This document shows positions 17,309 to 26,272 of a stretch of DNA of 64,000 nt, piece by piece. A program made the position numbers and the translations under genes. The notes beneath the pieces are model-generated. The model made no database searches, was not told the DNA's origin, and saw only the letters and a program-made list of their open reading frames with translations. How positions within the stretch are numbered: position 1 is the stretch's first letter; every line of letters starts with the position of its first letter. The stretch lies in contig LJKL01000010.1 in the NCBI GenBank assembly GCA_001421175.1, positions 28,010 through 92,009 on the forward strand, in the 5' to 3' direction. The DNA comes from Methanomassiliicoccales archaeon RumEn M2 (GTDB lineage Archaea > Thermoplasmatota > Thermoplasmata > Methanomassiliicoccales > Methanomethylophilaceae).

Positions 17309-18541
17309 TTGCAGGATTCTATTTTCGATCAATACATCAAAAAAAGAACTCCGATAATAAAGAATAAGAAGATACTGCAGAACACTTATTTACCGGAACA
17401 ACTGCCTCACAGAGCTGGTCAAATCGATAAGATAGCATCGATCGTCTCGATCGCCCTGGAAGGCGACCAGCCTTCCAATATAATGGTCTACGGGAAGACC
17501 GGGACAGGAAAGACAGCGGTTCTCAATTTCATAGGGAAGGAATTGGAGAAAGCCGATTCCAGAAGAGAAAGATGCGGTTACGTTTACGTTAACTGCGAGG
17601 TCGTTGACACACCGTACGGTATCCTTTACAATATAGGCAATCAAATAACCGTGGAAAGTGACAACAAGATCCCGTTCACCGGATGGAGCTTCGAGAAGGT
17701 TTACTCAAACCTTGTGAAACAGATAGATGATACCGATAAAGTGTTCGTCGTAGTTCTTGATGAGATAGACCGTATGGTTTCAAAGAAGGGAGACGACATA
17801 TTCTACTATCTTGCGAAGATAAATGAGAATCTGAAGAGATCAAAGGTCTCTTTGGTCGGTATTTCAAACGATATGAAATTCCTGGAGCTTCTGGAACCGA
17901 AAGCAAGAAGCAGATTGGGCGGAGAGAGCCTGATATTCCCGCCGTATACTGCGGACGAACTGGAAGATATCCTGAAATCAAGAGCGGAGATCGCCTTCGA
18001 CAGCGGTACCTTGGAAGGAGGAGTGATCTCCTACTGCGCTTCTGTGGCTGCAAGAGTTGACGGAGATGCGAGAGTCGCTTTGGACCTGCTGAGAACCGCC
18101 GCTGATACTGCGGAAAGGAACGGAGATTCCACAGTGACTATAGCTCATGTCAAATCAGCGAAGAATAGTATAGAATTCGATGCTGTTTCAGAAGGGATAA
18201 GGACCCTCTCTCCGCAATCCAAGATAGTTCTCATGAGCATCACGAAGAACGTTGAAGCCGATAATCCAAGAATGACCACCGGTGATGTTTACAACAAATA
18301 CAAGGAGATCTGCGATGTCCTTGATGTGAAACCTCTGACTCAGAGAAGAGTCACCGATCTGATATCCGAGTTGGATATGATGGGAATAATCAACGCATCG
18401 GTACGGTCCTTCGGAAGAGCCGGGAGAACCAAGGAGATAGAATTGGCCGCCCCTAAGGAGAACATCATGATCCTGAGGGACGACTCCATGTTCAAGGATT
18501 TCGAGTACTCGAAAAGCCCCCGGCAAACGAAGCTTATATGA
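17309..18541 (+). CDS. orc1: Origin-binding initiator Orc1/Cdc6
   Basis: 410 residues from a TTG start. AAA+ landmarks: Walker A GKTGTGKT (62-69), Walker B VVVLDEID (147-154), sensor 1 in GISND, then a lid domain and a C-terminal winged helix (about 310-395) that reads the origin box. It melts the origin and recruits MCM. The two boxes bracketing the gene suggest it binds next to itself, as archaeal initiators usually do. Codon use is somewhat AT-richer than nearby operons. The stop abuts that of the convergent signal peptidase. Confidence 0.95.
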   Translation: MQDSIFDQYIKKRTPIIKNKKILQNTYLPEQLPHRAGQIDKIASIVSIALEGDQPSNIMVYGKTGTGKTAVLNFIGKELEKADSRRERCGYVYVNCEVVDTPYGILYNIGNQITVESDNKIPFTGWSFEKVYSNLVKQIDDTDKVFVVVLDEIDRMVSKKGDDIFYYLAKINENLKRSKVSLVGISNDMKFLELLEPKARSRLGGESLIFPPYTADELEDILKSRAEIAFDSGTLEGGVISYCASVAARVDGDARVALDLLRTAADTAERNGDSTVTIAHVKSAKNSIEFDAVSEGIRTLSPQSKIVLMSITKNVEADNPRMTTGDVYNKYKEICDVLDVKPLTQRRVTDLISELDMMGIINASVRSFGRAGRTKEIELAAPKENIMILRDDSMFKDFEYSKSPRQTKLI

Positions 18542-19387
18542 TCAGAGGCGTTCCACCGGAAACGGAGGGGTGGGGGGGCTCTTCTTCCTGTCCCGGCGCT
18601 CTTCAAGGAATACGAAAACCGAATCGAGAACGATCATCATCACCACGAACAGCATAGCGACAACGTATAATTGCGCATAGAGAACGGACCAGCTGTTCTC
18701 CGGAACTGCATCGCCTTTTCCCTGTAAGTACATCTTGACGGATCCCAGAGCAGGCATTTCCGTCGTCGGTACGGAACGGATCTCCTCTATGCCGATGGGA
18801 TTGTTCCTGGCTATGTCACTGCTCTGATCCAGCACAGGATTCGTGGAGGCGTTGTCCCCTTTGGTGAGGAAACCGCTTTCGTGCCTCAGAAGATCCAGGT
18901 TTATCGAAACGCTCTGCTTGGCATATCCTATGTTGCGGATCTGGAGAATGCCCGTCATTCCCACAGGATCTCCATCAGGATCACCGATACAGGAAAAATC
19001 GCCGTACTCCTTGAGGAAGGGGGCAGTCCAGAAACCGGTATCCTCATCATATTCCAGCCAGAGTATGGCTCTGTGTATGACGGGATTGAGATTCGGTCCG
19101 CGATCATAGATTATTACGCTCCCGTACTCTCCGAAGGAGCGGTATCCCGTGGAGGCCCCCTCGATGTACGATTGTATCCTGACCGAGGACGGTGCCCTCA
19201 CGAAGACCATGTCCCCGGCATCTATTGTGCCGTACCGGCTCTCGGTTCCGTGCTGCATGCTCTCCGAGACTATGACGGAGAACGGAGAATCGGCACCCGA
19301 GTAGAGATATATCCCCGCGCCCGCAGACACGAAAACGGTCAGCACGACCGCCAAAACGAAAAGAGTGTCCTTCGTCTCGCCTTCCAC
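18542..19387 (-). CDS. Signal peptidase I, archaeal Sec11 type
   Basis: 281 residues with an N-terminal transmembrane helix (about 10-30), catalytic Ser in VSESMQHG, GDMVFV, the His region VIHRAI and the TKGDNAST block with the conserved Asp, then a C-terminal transmembrane helix (about 237-262). This is the archaeal/ER Ser-His-Asp type, which removes signal peptides outside the membrane, rather than the bacterial Ser-Lys type. The last codons (KSPPTPPFPVERL) are written by the right-hand origin box, so the C-terminus is partly dictated by the origin. Confidence 0.85.
   Translation of the reverse strand: MEGETKDTLFVLAVVLTVFVSAGAGIYLYSGADSPFSVIVSESMQHGTESRYGTIDAGDMVFVRAPSSVRIQSYIEGASTGYRSFGEYGSVIIYDRGPNLNPVIHRAILWLEYDEDTGFWTAPFLKEYGDFSCIGDPDGDPVGMTGILQIRNIGYAKQSVSINLDLLRHESGFLTKGDNASTNPVLDQSSDIARNNPIGIEEIRSVPTTEMPALGSVKMYLQGKGDAVPENSWSVLYAQLYVVAMLFVVMMIVLDSVFVFLEERRDRKKSPPTPPFPVERL
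18551..18578 (+). other. Origin recognition box (ORB), right copy
   Basis: Begins TTCCACCGGAAAC and continues with a G-string (GGAGGGGTGGGGGGG). 27 of 28 positions match the inverted copy at 16998-17025. It begins 9 bases after the orc1 stop codon and lies inside the end of the signal peptidase coding sequence. The G-strings of the two boxes point away from orc1. Confidence 0.85.
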
Positions 19388-19464
19388 ATCTGAATATGCA
19401 ACTCCAATGATAAATGGATGATGTGCCGTCAGGAATATAACCGAAGTACAGCATCACGCAGTAC

Positions 19465-19950
19465 ATGGACAGGCCCGACAACGATCAATACTTCATGGAA
19501 ATGGCTTTTCTGGTCGCGAAGAGATCGACCTGCCTGAGAAGGAAGGTCGGAGCGGTCGTGGTGAAGGACAAGAGGGTCCTTTCCACCGGATACAACGGCT
19601 CACCCAAGGGCACCATGCACTGCGAGGAGCTGGGATGCATAAGGGACCAGATGGATGTGCCGTCCGGTACCAGGCACGAGCTGTGCAGAGGGGTGCACGC
19701 AGAGCAGAACGCCGTCATACAGGCCGCATACTTCGGGGTCAGCATAAAGGACAGCACGGTCTATACAACAACATACCCGTGCTCCATGTGCGCCAAGATA
19801 ATGATAAACGCGGGAGTGAAGGAGATCGTCTATTGCGAAGGATACGTAGACGCCCTTTCAGAGATGCTTTTCGCAGAGACGAACATCATCGTCCGCGAGT
19901 ATCCCATGTGCGGAGCGGTGATCGCACCCAAAACCGACGAAAGGGATTAA
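19465..19950 (+). CDS. dCMP deaminase (ComEB type)
   Basis: 161 residues. The catalytic zinc site is H78-A-E80 with C106 and C109 in PCSMC; E80 is the proton shuttle. Extra Cys/His residues (H52, C53, C58, H71, C74) fit the second structural zinc of ComEB-type dCMP deaminases. It would convert dCMP to dUMP for thymidylate synthesis. It stands alone just before the ATPase operon and is co-directional with it. Confidence 0.9.
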   Translation: MDRPDNDQYFMEMAFLVAKRSTCLRRKVGAVVVKDKRVLSTGYNGSPKGTMHCEELGCIRDQMDVPSGTRHELCRGVHAEQNAVIQAAYFGVSIKDSTVYTTTYPCSMCAKIMINAGVKEIVYCEGYVDALSEMLFAETNIIVREYPMCGAVIAPKTDERD

Positions 19951-19998
19951 GTAGGTTAATCAGTTATCCGAGAGCACTACCTAGTCGGGGAGAGTACT

Positions 19999-20332
19999 TT
20001 GAGCCGTACTGAGATACTTGAACAAATAAAGGGTGCGGAGGCCGCAGCGAAAGCCAAGGTCGAGAAGGCCCAGGCAGACCAGAAAGTCGCCATTGCCAAT
20101 GCACGTAAAGACGCCGTCGCCAGAATTCAGAAGGCGGAGGCCGAGGCGCAGTCCAAATTCGAGAGCACGATCTCCGCCAAACGCGAGGAGCTCGTTAAAT
20201 CCGGGAGCAAGACGATCGCTGCCGGGGAAGGAAGAGGCAGAGAAGGTGCGTGCTGCAGCCGAGAAGAACATTCCGAAGGTCAAGAAATTCCTTAACGAAA
20301 GCATCGAGAGGATGTTAGATGTCGCTTCCTGA
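19999..20332 (+). CDS. ahaH: A-type ATP synthase subunit H, one frameshift
   Basis: Starts at TTG 19999 (SRTEILEQIKGAE) behind GGGGAGAG. It is an alanine/lysine/glutamate-rich coiled coil typical of the peripheral-stalk subunit H, which pairs with subunit E. The frame breaks at a GGGG run (20224-20227, one G too many). The other frame continues KEEAEKVRAAAEKN...ERMLDVAS to 20332, giving about 110 residues, normal for H. First gene of the operon; its end overlaps the start of subunit I. Confidence 0.85.
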
Positions 20333-22367
20333 GTTGATGAGCAGGGTCGTGATCGTGGGCAGCAGGGCCCATCTCGAGAAGGCTGTCGAAGCCTTGTATG
20401 AGACCGAGACCCTCCACCTCATCGACTATATCAACGGCTCTGACGACGGATTTTCTATAGGCAGACCGCTTAAGGGTTCCCAGGAAGCCTCCGAGAGGCT
20501 CCTCAGGATAAGAGCGGCCGAGAAAGAACTGGGCATAAACACAAAGAAATCAAAGATCAACCCCGTCCCGGTCAAGGATATAAGGGCTCAGATATCCGCC
20601 GGAAAGGTCGACGAGGTAGAGAAAGAGGTCTTCGCCGCAGCCGATGAGAGGAACAGCCTCGTGCAGAGGGTCTCCGACCTGGAGTTCGTCCACAAGAACC
20701 TGGGTCTTTTGTCCAGACTGCCTCTGGATCTCGAGTTCTATTCAGGTTATGATTCAATAAAGGCGTTCGTCGGTACTTTCAAGACGGACCCCTCAGAAGA
20801 CCTTCTCAAGCTGGAGAACGCCGAGGTGTTCATAGCCGGCGGGAAGAAGGAAGTACCGGTGGCCGCGGTGTTCATCAAAGCGTCCGAAGCGGACAAGGCA
20901 TCCTCGATGCTCTCCGATCTCGGATACGTTGAGATACCCGTTCCCGAGGGCTCGGGATCGCCCAAGGCCATGGAGGAAGCGGTTGCCGCGGAGATCGCCG
21001 GCATACGTGCCAGGCTTGAGGAGATCGGCAAGAAGATGGCCGAGCTCTCCGAGAGGCACGAGGCCTTCCTCGCAGCATCCGATGAGGAGCTCTCCATAAA
21101 GGTGGAGAAAGGAGGGATCCCCCTCAGGATAGCCACCAGCGAATATTCCTTCGTGATAGACGGATGGATACCGGCCGCTCAGGTGGAAAGCGTGAAAGCG
21201 GAGCTGGAGGCGAAGCTCGCCGGTGCCGCCTACGTTGAGTTCCAGGAATCAAGGGGCAGGAACCAGCACGAGTCCGACGAAGCGGAACCCCGCTTCAAGA
21301 CCGCGCCTTCCAAGATGAAGAACGGCAACATGGTCAGCAAGTTCGAATTCCCCACCAAACTGGTATCCACACCCAAATACAACGAGCTGGACCCGTCCAT
21401 ACTCATGGCGGTATTCCTTCCGTTCTTCTTCGGATTCATGGTGGGAGATGCGGCCTACGCACTCCCCTTCATAATACTGGGTCTCTATGGTATAAGGAAC
21501 GCCAAGAGCAAAGAGTTCAGGGCCATAGGCACCGTTCTCTTCTTCGGCGGCATATGGACCTTCATATTCGGCTTCTTCTTCTTCGGAGAGATGCTGGGTA
21601 TGCACTTCGTCGGCAATAACCCCCTCGCACCCGGCGAGATGTCTGTGAACTGGCAGTATCTGCTGAACATAGAGAGCTACCCCGAGTGGTTCATCAGCAT
21701 CATACCCAACGATGGTCACGGAATAGGGAAGCTGCACGATGTCACATTCCTGCTGAAGGTCAGCGTGTACATGGGAATCGTCCACCTGATGATAGCCTAC
21801 ATCATAGGCTTCTACAACTCCTTCATACAGCACGGTTTCAGGAGCGCGCTGCACCACAAGGGCGGCTGGATCCTCGTCCTCGTCGGCCTTGTCATGGTGT
21901 GCTTCGCCCTGACCGAGCTCCTGTTCTACTCCAAGCCAATGGAGGGAACCCTTCTCACTATAGTGGCCGTAGGGGCCGTGGTCCTGCTCGCAGGAGTGGT
22001 CCTTGCATGGCCTGCGGAGAAGGCGCAGGTGATATTGGAGATGCCGGGCATCGTCGGGAACATCCTGTCGTACACTCGTCTGGCAGCCATCGGCATGTCC
22101 AAAGCGGGCATGGCCCTGGCATTTAACTACATGTCCATAATCATGATAGGTTCCGGAGGGGACATAGTCAGCTACATAGCCGGCTTCCTGATCTTCCTCA
22201 TCGGGCATCTCATGATCTGGGTCTTGGCCATCCTCTCGGCCGGTCTGCACTCTCTGAGGTTGCAGTTCGTCGAGGCGATGAACAAGTTCTTCGTGGGCGG
22301 CGGTAAGGATTACGAGCCGCTCATGGTGAAACGCAAAAACACAAAAGTCGTAGAAACAGAGGTATAA
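20319..22367 (+). CDS. ahaI: A-type ATP synthase subunit I (membrane stator, a-like)
   Basis: 682 residues: an N-terminal half (about 1-350) of alternating coiled coils and globular domains that ties the stator stalks, and a C-terminal half of about eight transmembrane helices. The ion-path arginine is expected in the helix around LSYTRLAAIGMSKAGMAL, where the R of SYTRL is visible. It passes ions to the proteolipid ring. It is followed after two bases by subunit K. Confidence 0.95.
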   Translation: MSLPELMSRVVIVGSRAHLEKAVEALYETETLHLIDYINGSDDGFSIGRPLKGSQEASERLLRIRAAEKELGINTKKSKINPVPVKDIRAQISAGKVDEVEKEVFAAADERNSLVQRVSDLEFVHKNLGLLSRLPLDLEFYSGYDSIKAFVGTFKTDPSEDLLKLENAEVFIAGGKKEVPVAAVFIKASEADKASSMLSDLGYVEIPVPEGSGSPKAMEEAVAAEIAGIRARLEEIGKKMAELSERHEAFLAASDEELSIKVEKGGIPLRIATSEYSFVIDGWIPAAQVESVKAELEAKLAGAAYVEFQESRGRNQHESDEAEPRFKTAPSKMKNGNMVSKFEFPTKLVSTPKYNELDPSILMAVFLPFFFGFMVGDAAYALPFIILGLYGIRNAKSKEFRAIGTVLFFGGIWTFIFGFFFFGEMLGMHFVGNNPLAPGEMSVNWQYLLNIESYPEWFISIIPNDGHGIGKLHDVTFLLKVSVYMGIVHLMIAYIIGFYNSFIQHGFRSALHHKGGWILVLVGLVMVCFALTELLFYSKPMEGTLLTIVAVGAVVLLAGVVLAWPAEKAQVILEMPGIVGNILSYTRLAAIGMSKAGMALAFNYMSIIMIGSGGDIVSYIAGFLIFLIGHLMIWVLAILSAGLHSLRLQFVEAMNKFFVGGGKDYEPLMVKRKNTKVVETEV

Positions 22368-22369
22368 AA

Positions 22370-22591
22370 ATGGAACTTGGATTGATAGCAATTGGAGCGG
22401 GCCTTGCAGTCGGTCTCACCGGTATCGGTGCCGGCTGGGCAGAGAAAGACGTGGGCGCAGCGGCAGTCGGTGCAATGACCGAGGATGCCAGCCTGTTCGG
22501 TAAGGGAATGATTCTCATGGTTCTGCCTGAGACCATCGTTATCTTCGGACTCGTCGTCGCTATCCTGGCTGTATTCGTGCTCGGCGCTTGA
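22370..22591 (+). CDS. ahaK: A-type ATP synthase proteolipid subunit K
   Basis: 73 residues forming one helical hairpin, the ring monomer. Helix 1 is glycine-rich (GAGLAVGLTGIGAG) and helix 2 carries the ion-binding carboxylate in LPETIVIFG. The single-hairpin size contrasts with the multi-hairpin forms of some methanogens. I cannot decide between proton and sodium specificity from these residues alone. ATG at 22370, directly after subunit I. Confidence 0.95.
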   Translation: MELGLIAIGAGLAVGLTGIGAGWAEKDVGAAAVGAMTEDASLFGKGMILMVLPETIVIFGLVVAILAVFVLGA

Positions 22592-22615
22592 AAGTAAAAA
22601 ATCAGGAGCCGTTCC

Positions 22616-23173
22616 ATGGCATTAGATAGCGTGAAGATGGAGATTGACCGCTCAGCGGAAGAGGCAGTCAAGGCCGTGAAGGCCGAGACCGATGCGGAAA
22701 TAGCCCGCATCAACGCCGACGCTGATGCCAAGATCGCATCTATAAGAGAAAGAGAGAACAAGAGGCTCGAAGAGTCGATAGCCCGCCTCTCTCGCCAGGA
22801 GATCTCGAGCACCGAGCTCGAGAGCAAGAAGATAGTCCTGGTCGAGAAGAAGGAGATCCTCGAGGAGGCTTTCGCAGCGACCCTGGCCGATCTTGAGTCT
22901 GCGCCTAAAGAGAAGAAACTGGCACAGTACAAGAAGATGGTCCAGGCCGCCAAGCAGGCGATAGATAAGCCGAAGGCTTACATGTCCCCTGCCGACTCAT
23001 TCAAAGCCGCGGACCTTGACGTGTCCGAGATCGTCAAAGACGAGCGCATAACCGGCGGGCTGATCCTCGAGAGCGAGGACGGGTCCGTGCAGGTCGACAT
23101 GCAGTACAAGACGATCCTCAAGACCGTGTGGGACCGCGAGATGAAGAGCCTCTCGGATACACTCTTCGGGTGA
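22616..23173 (+). CDS. ahaE: A-type ATP synthase subunit E
   Basis: 185 residues. The N-terminal 100 residues are a charged coiled coil (ALDSVKMEIDRSAEEAVKAV...), which pairs with subunit H in the peripheral stalk. The C-terminal part is globular, with the ITGGLILESEDGSVQVD motif characteristic of subunit E. The stop overlaps the probable GTG start of subunit C (23170), consistent with coupled translation. Confidence 0.93.
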   Translation: MALDSVKMEIDRSAEEAVKAVKAETDAEIARINADADAKIASIRERENKRLEESIARLSRQEISSTELESKKIVLVEKKEILEEAFAATLADLESAPKEKKLAQYKKMVQAAKQAIDKPKAYMSPADSFKAADLDVSEIVKDERITGGLILESEDGSVQVDMQYKTILKTVWDREMKSLSDTLFG

Positions 23174-24237
23174 AGAGCATGTTCGGGCGCAAGGGAAAAG
23201 AGAAGAAGGGCAATTACGCATATGCAGTAGCCAGGGTCAAAGCGAAGAAGGCTCAGCTCATGGGGGAGGACACATACTCCAAGATGATGCTGATGTCCCT
23301 TCCTGAGATATCCCGCTTCATAGGGGAGTCGGGATACCAGAAGGAGATAGCCGCCCTCGCCGGAAGGTATGAGGGAGTAGACCTGATAGAGCACGCCACG
23401 TACTCAAACATGGCCAACTACTTCAGGGGAATACTGGAAGCCACGACTGGGGAACTGCACGATATGCTGGCCTCCTATCTCGAGAAGTGGGACATATGGA
23501 ACTTCAAGGTCGTCCTTCGCGGAAGATCCTTCGGGATGAACGCGGAAGACATCAAAGAGGACCTGGTCCCCGCCGGGAAGCTTGACCAGCAGGCGCTGGA
23601 GAAGCTTCTTTCGCTGGAGTCCGAGGAGGACATAATAGCAGCCTACGGAAAAGCCGCAGGCGTGGTCTTCCCGGCAGATCTGATATCCGCATACAAGGAG
23701 AGCGGGAACCCGTCGGAGCTGGAGGACTTCCTGGAGAAGGACCACTACGACACCCTGCTGAGAAGCATAGACCCGTCTTCGAGACCCACGCGCCTGTTCC
23801 AGGACTATATCCGCAAGGAAATAGACATCAAGAACGTGGAAACGATCCTGAAACTGAAGGCCGAAGGAATACACGGGGAGGAAGTAATGAAATACATCAT
23901 CCCCGGCGGAAAACAGATTGACAAGAAGCTGGCCACACAGCTTGCCAACGCCGAGACGCTCTCGGCGGCGGCGAACGATTTGGCGCCACTTGATTTCTAC
24001 GACGATATCAAAGAAGCGCTGGACGAGACCAATTCGCTCAGGGGGATTGTGGCCGGGATGAAGAAGTACCACATAAGACAGGCCAAGACGTTCTCGCATC
24101 TCTATCCGCTGTCCGTTATCCCGATCGTCGACTTCATGATCCACAAGGAGAATGAGGTCAACAACATCAGGATAATAGCCAGAGGACTGAACAGCGGGCT
24201 CGACCTGGATGTCATAAAAGAACTACTGGTGATCTGA
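23170..24237 (+). CDS. ahaC: A-type ATP synthase subunit C
   Basis: About 355 residues from GTG 23170 or ATG 23179 (MFGRKGKEKKGNYAYAVARVKAKK). It is an all-helical three-lobed protein of the V/A-ATPase C (d) family, the socket joining the central rotor to the proteolipid ring. The C-terminal NNIRIIARGLNSGL segment is a family hallmark. The stop overlaps the subunit F start (24237). Confidence 0.92.
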   Translation: MKSMFGRKGKEKKGNYAYAVARVKAKKAQLMGEDTYSKMMLMSLPEISRFIGESGYQKEIAALAGRYEGVDLIEHATYSNMANYFRGILEATTGELHDMLASYLEKWDIWNFKVVLRGRSFGMNAEDIKEDLVPAGKLDQQALEKLLSLESEEDIIAAYGKAAGVVFPADLISAYKESGNPSELEDFLEKDHYDTLLRSIDPSSRPTRLFQDYIRKEIDIKNVETILKLKAEGIHGEEVMKYIIPGGKQIDKKLATQLANAETLSAAANDLAPLDFYDDIKEALDETNSLRGIVAGMKKYHIRQAKTFSHLYPLSVIPIVDFMIHKENEVNNIRIIARGLNSGLDLDVIKELLVI

Positions 24238-24542
24238 TGGAAATAGCGGTCATAGGGAATGAGGATTTCGTGCTGGGATTCAGGCTCGCTGGCCTGAGGC
24301 GCGTCTTCGTGACCACCCCGGAGAACTACGGGGAGGTAATAAAACAAGCGATGTCCGATCCGAACATAGGCATACTTGCCGCGGACGGTAAGGACATGGA
24401 CCTGCTGCCATCGAACGTTAGACAGAAGGTGTTGGATTCCATCCAGCCCGTCGTCGTCCCGGTGGGAAGAGGTGAAACCGACCTTCGTGAGAAGGTAAAA
24501 AGAGCGATTGGCGTTGATTTATACAAAACAGAGGATGAATAG
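24237..24542 (+). CDS. ahaF: A-type ATP synthase subunit F
   Basis: 101 residues: a Rossmann-like domain (MEIAVIGNEDFVLGFRLAGLR) and a flexible C-terminal helix, as expected for the central-stalk subunit F, which works with D to couple rotation to catalysis. It is immediately followed by subunit A, whose ATG comes right after the stop. Confidence 0.93.
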   Translation: MEIAVIGNEDFVLGFRLAGLRRVFVTTPENYGEVIKQAMSDPNIGILAADGKDMDLLPSNVRQKVLDSIQPVVVPVGRGETDLREKVKRAIGVDLYKTEDE

Positions 24543-26269
24543 ATGAGCAAAGATGGTGTAATCTACAGGGTCGCAGGACCGGTCGTCACGGCTGTCGGTA
24601 TCTCCCCCCGTATGTACGATGTTGTGTACGTAGGGAACGAGAACCTGATGGGCGAAGTGATCAAGATCGTCGGTGACCAGACAATCATCCAGGTCTATGA
24701 GGAAACGTCCGGCGTAAAACCGGGAGAGCCGGTTACCAACACCGGGCGCCCCTTGTTGCTGAGTTGGGACCGGGGCTGCTTAGCTCCGTCTACGACGGCA
24801 TACAGAGGCCCCTGCCCATACTGAGGGATAAGACGGGGGACTACATTTTCCGTGGGGTCACGGCACCTGGATTGGACAGAGAGAAGAAATGGGAGTTCAA
24901 ACCCGTCGTCAAGAAAGGCGACGCGGTGTCTCCCGGGCAGATCATAGGTACTGTCATGGAGGGAACCATAGAGCACAGGATCATGGTTCCTCCGGGACTT
25001 GAGGGAAAGGTCGAGGACATAAAGTCCGGAAGCTTCACGGTCGAGGAGACCGTGGCCAAGGTCGGCGGCCAGGACATCATAATGATGCAGAAATGGCCGG
25101 TCCGTGTTCCCAGGCCCGTCAGGGAGAAGATGCAGCCGGACATACCCCTGGTCACAGGCCAGAGGGTCCTGGACACCATGTTCCCCCTTGCTAAGGGAGG
25201 AGCGGCCGCCATACCCGGCGGATTCGGTACCGGGAAAACGGTCACACAGCAGCAGCTGGCCAAGTGGTCTGATGCAGAGATAGTCGTTTACATAGGATGC
25301 GGAGAGCGCGGTAACGAGATGACCGAGGTTCTCACTGAGTTCCCTGCACTGGAGGACCCCAAGACCGGGAACCCCCTGATGAACAGGACAGTGCTCATCG
25401 CCAACACATCCAACATGCCTGTGGCCGCGAGAGAGGCTTCCGTTTACACGGGAATGACCATCGCGGAGTACTACAGGGACATGGGGTACAACGTCTCCCT
25501 TATGGCAGATTCCACCTCCAGGTGGGCAGAGGCCATGAGAGAGATATCCTCCAGGCTGGAAGAGATGCCCGGAGAGGAAGGATACCCTGCATACCTGGCA
25601 GGCAGGCTGTCCGAGTTCTACGAGCGCGCATGCCGTGCCGTGGCACTCTGCGGCGAAGAGGGATCGATCTCCGTCATAGGTGCGGTCTCTCCTCCGGGAG
25701 GAGACATATCCGAGCCTGTTTCGCAGAACACCCTGCGCATAGTGCGCGTGTTCTGGGCTCTCGACACGAAGCTCAGGGAGAGGAGGCACTTCCCCGCCAT
25801 CAACTGGCTGACGTCCTACTCTCTTTACAACAAGCAGCTGTCACAGTGGTACTCTGACGAGGTCGCGGCGGATTTCCCCGCCCTCAGAGAGTGGGCCATG
25901 CTGACACTGCAGAAGGAGTCAGAGCTCCAGGAGATCGTCCAGCTGGTCGGTTCCGATGCTCTGCCCGACGAGCAGAAGGCCACCCTTGAGGTGTCCAAGA
26001 TGATAAGGGAGATATTCCTTCAGCAGAACGCATACCACCCGGTGGACACGTACAGTCCCATGTCGAGGCAGTACGTGATGCTCAAGCTGATCAGGAAGTA
26101 CGCGGACCTCTCCGCCAAGGCGGTTCAGGCCGGCGTGCCTCTGGACAAGTTCGTCTCCATACCTGCCAGGCAGAGGTTCATCAGAGCCAAGCTCGAGACG
26201 AACATCGATGCCGAGCTCAAGGCGGTAGGCGAGGACATGGACGCTCAGTTCAAGGCCCTGGGGGTGTGA
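24543..26269 (+). CDS. ahaA: A-type ATP synthase catalytic subunit A, one frameshift
   Basis: The catalytic ATP-binding subunit. The first piece (to about 24755) holds the N-terminal beta barrel and ends in the conserved [11 protein letters not shown]. The frame then changes near 24751-24756 (one base missing in CCCTTGTTGC) and continues [20 protein letters not shown], with the P-loop GGFGTGKT and the catalytic domain to 26269. Repaired length is about 575 residues, normal. The conserved motif spans the break, so a sequencing or assembly error is likeliest. Confidence 0.93.
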
Positions 26270-26272
26270 TAG

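Noticed and set aside
19577..19589. TTCCACCGGATAC, 12 of 13 matches to the origin-box core
   Set aside because: It encodes conserved residues of the dCMP deaminase (STGYN) and lacks the G-string.
24764..26269. Subunit A read as a shortened independent protein from an internal ATG
   Set aside because: It would lack the N-terminal beta barrel needed to build the A3B3 head; the missing part lies directly upstream in another frame.
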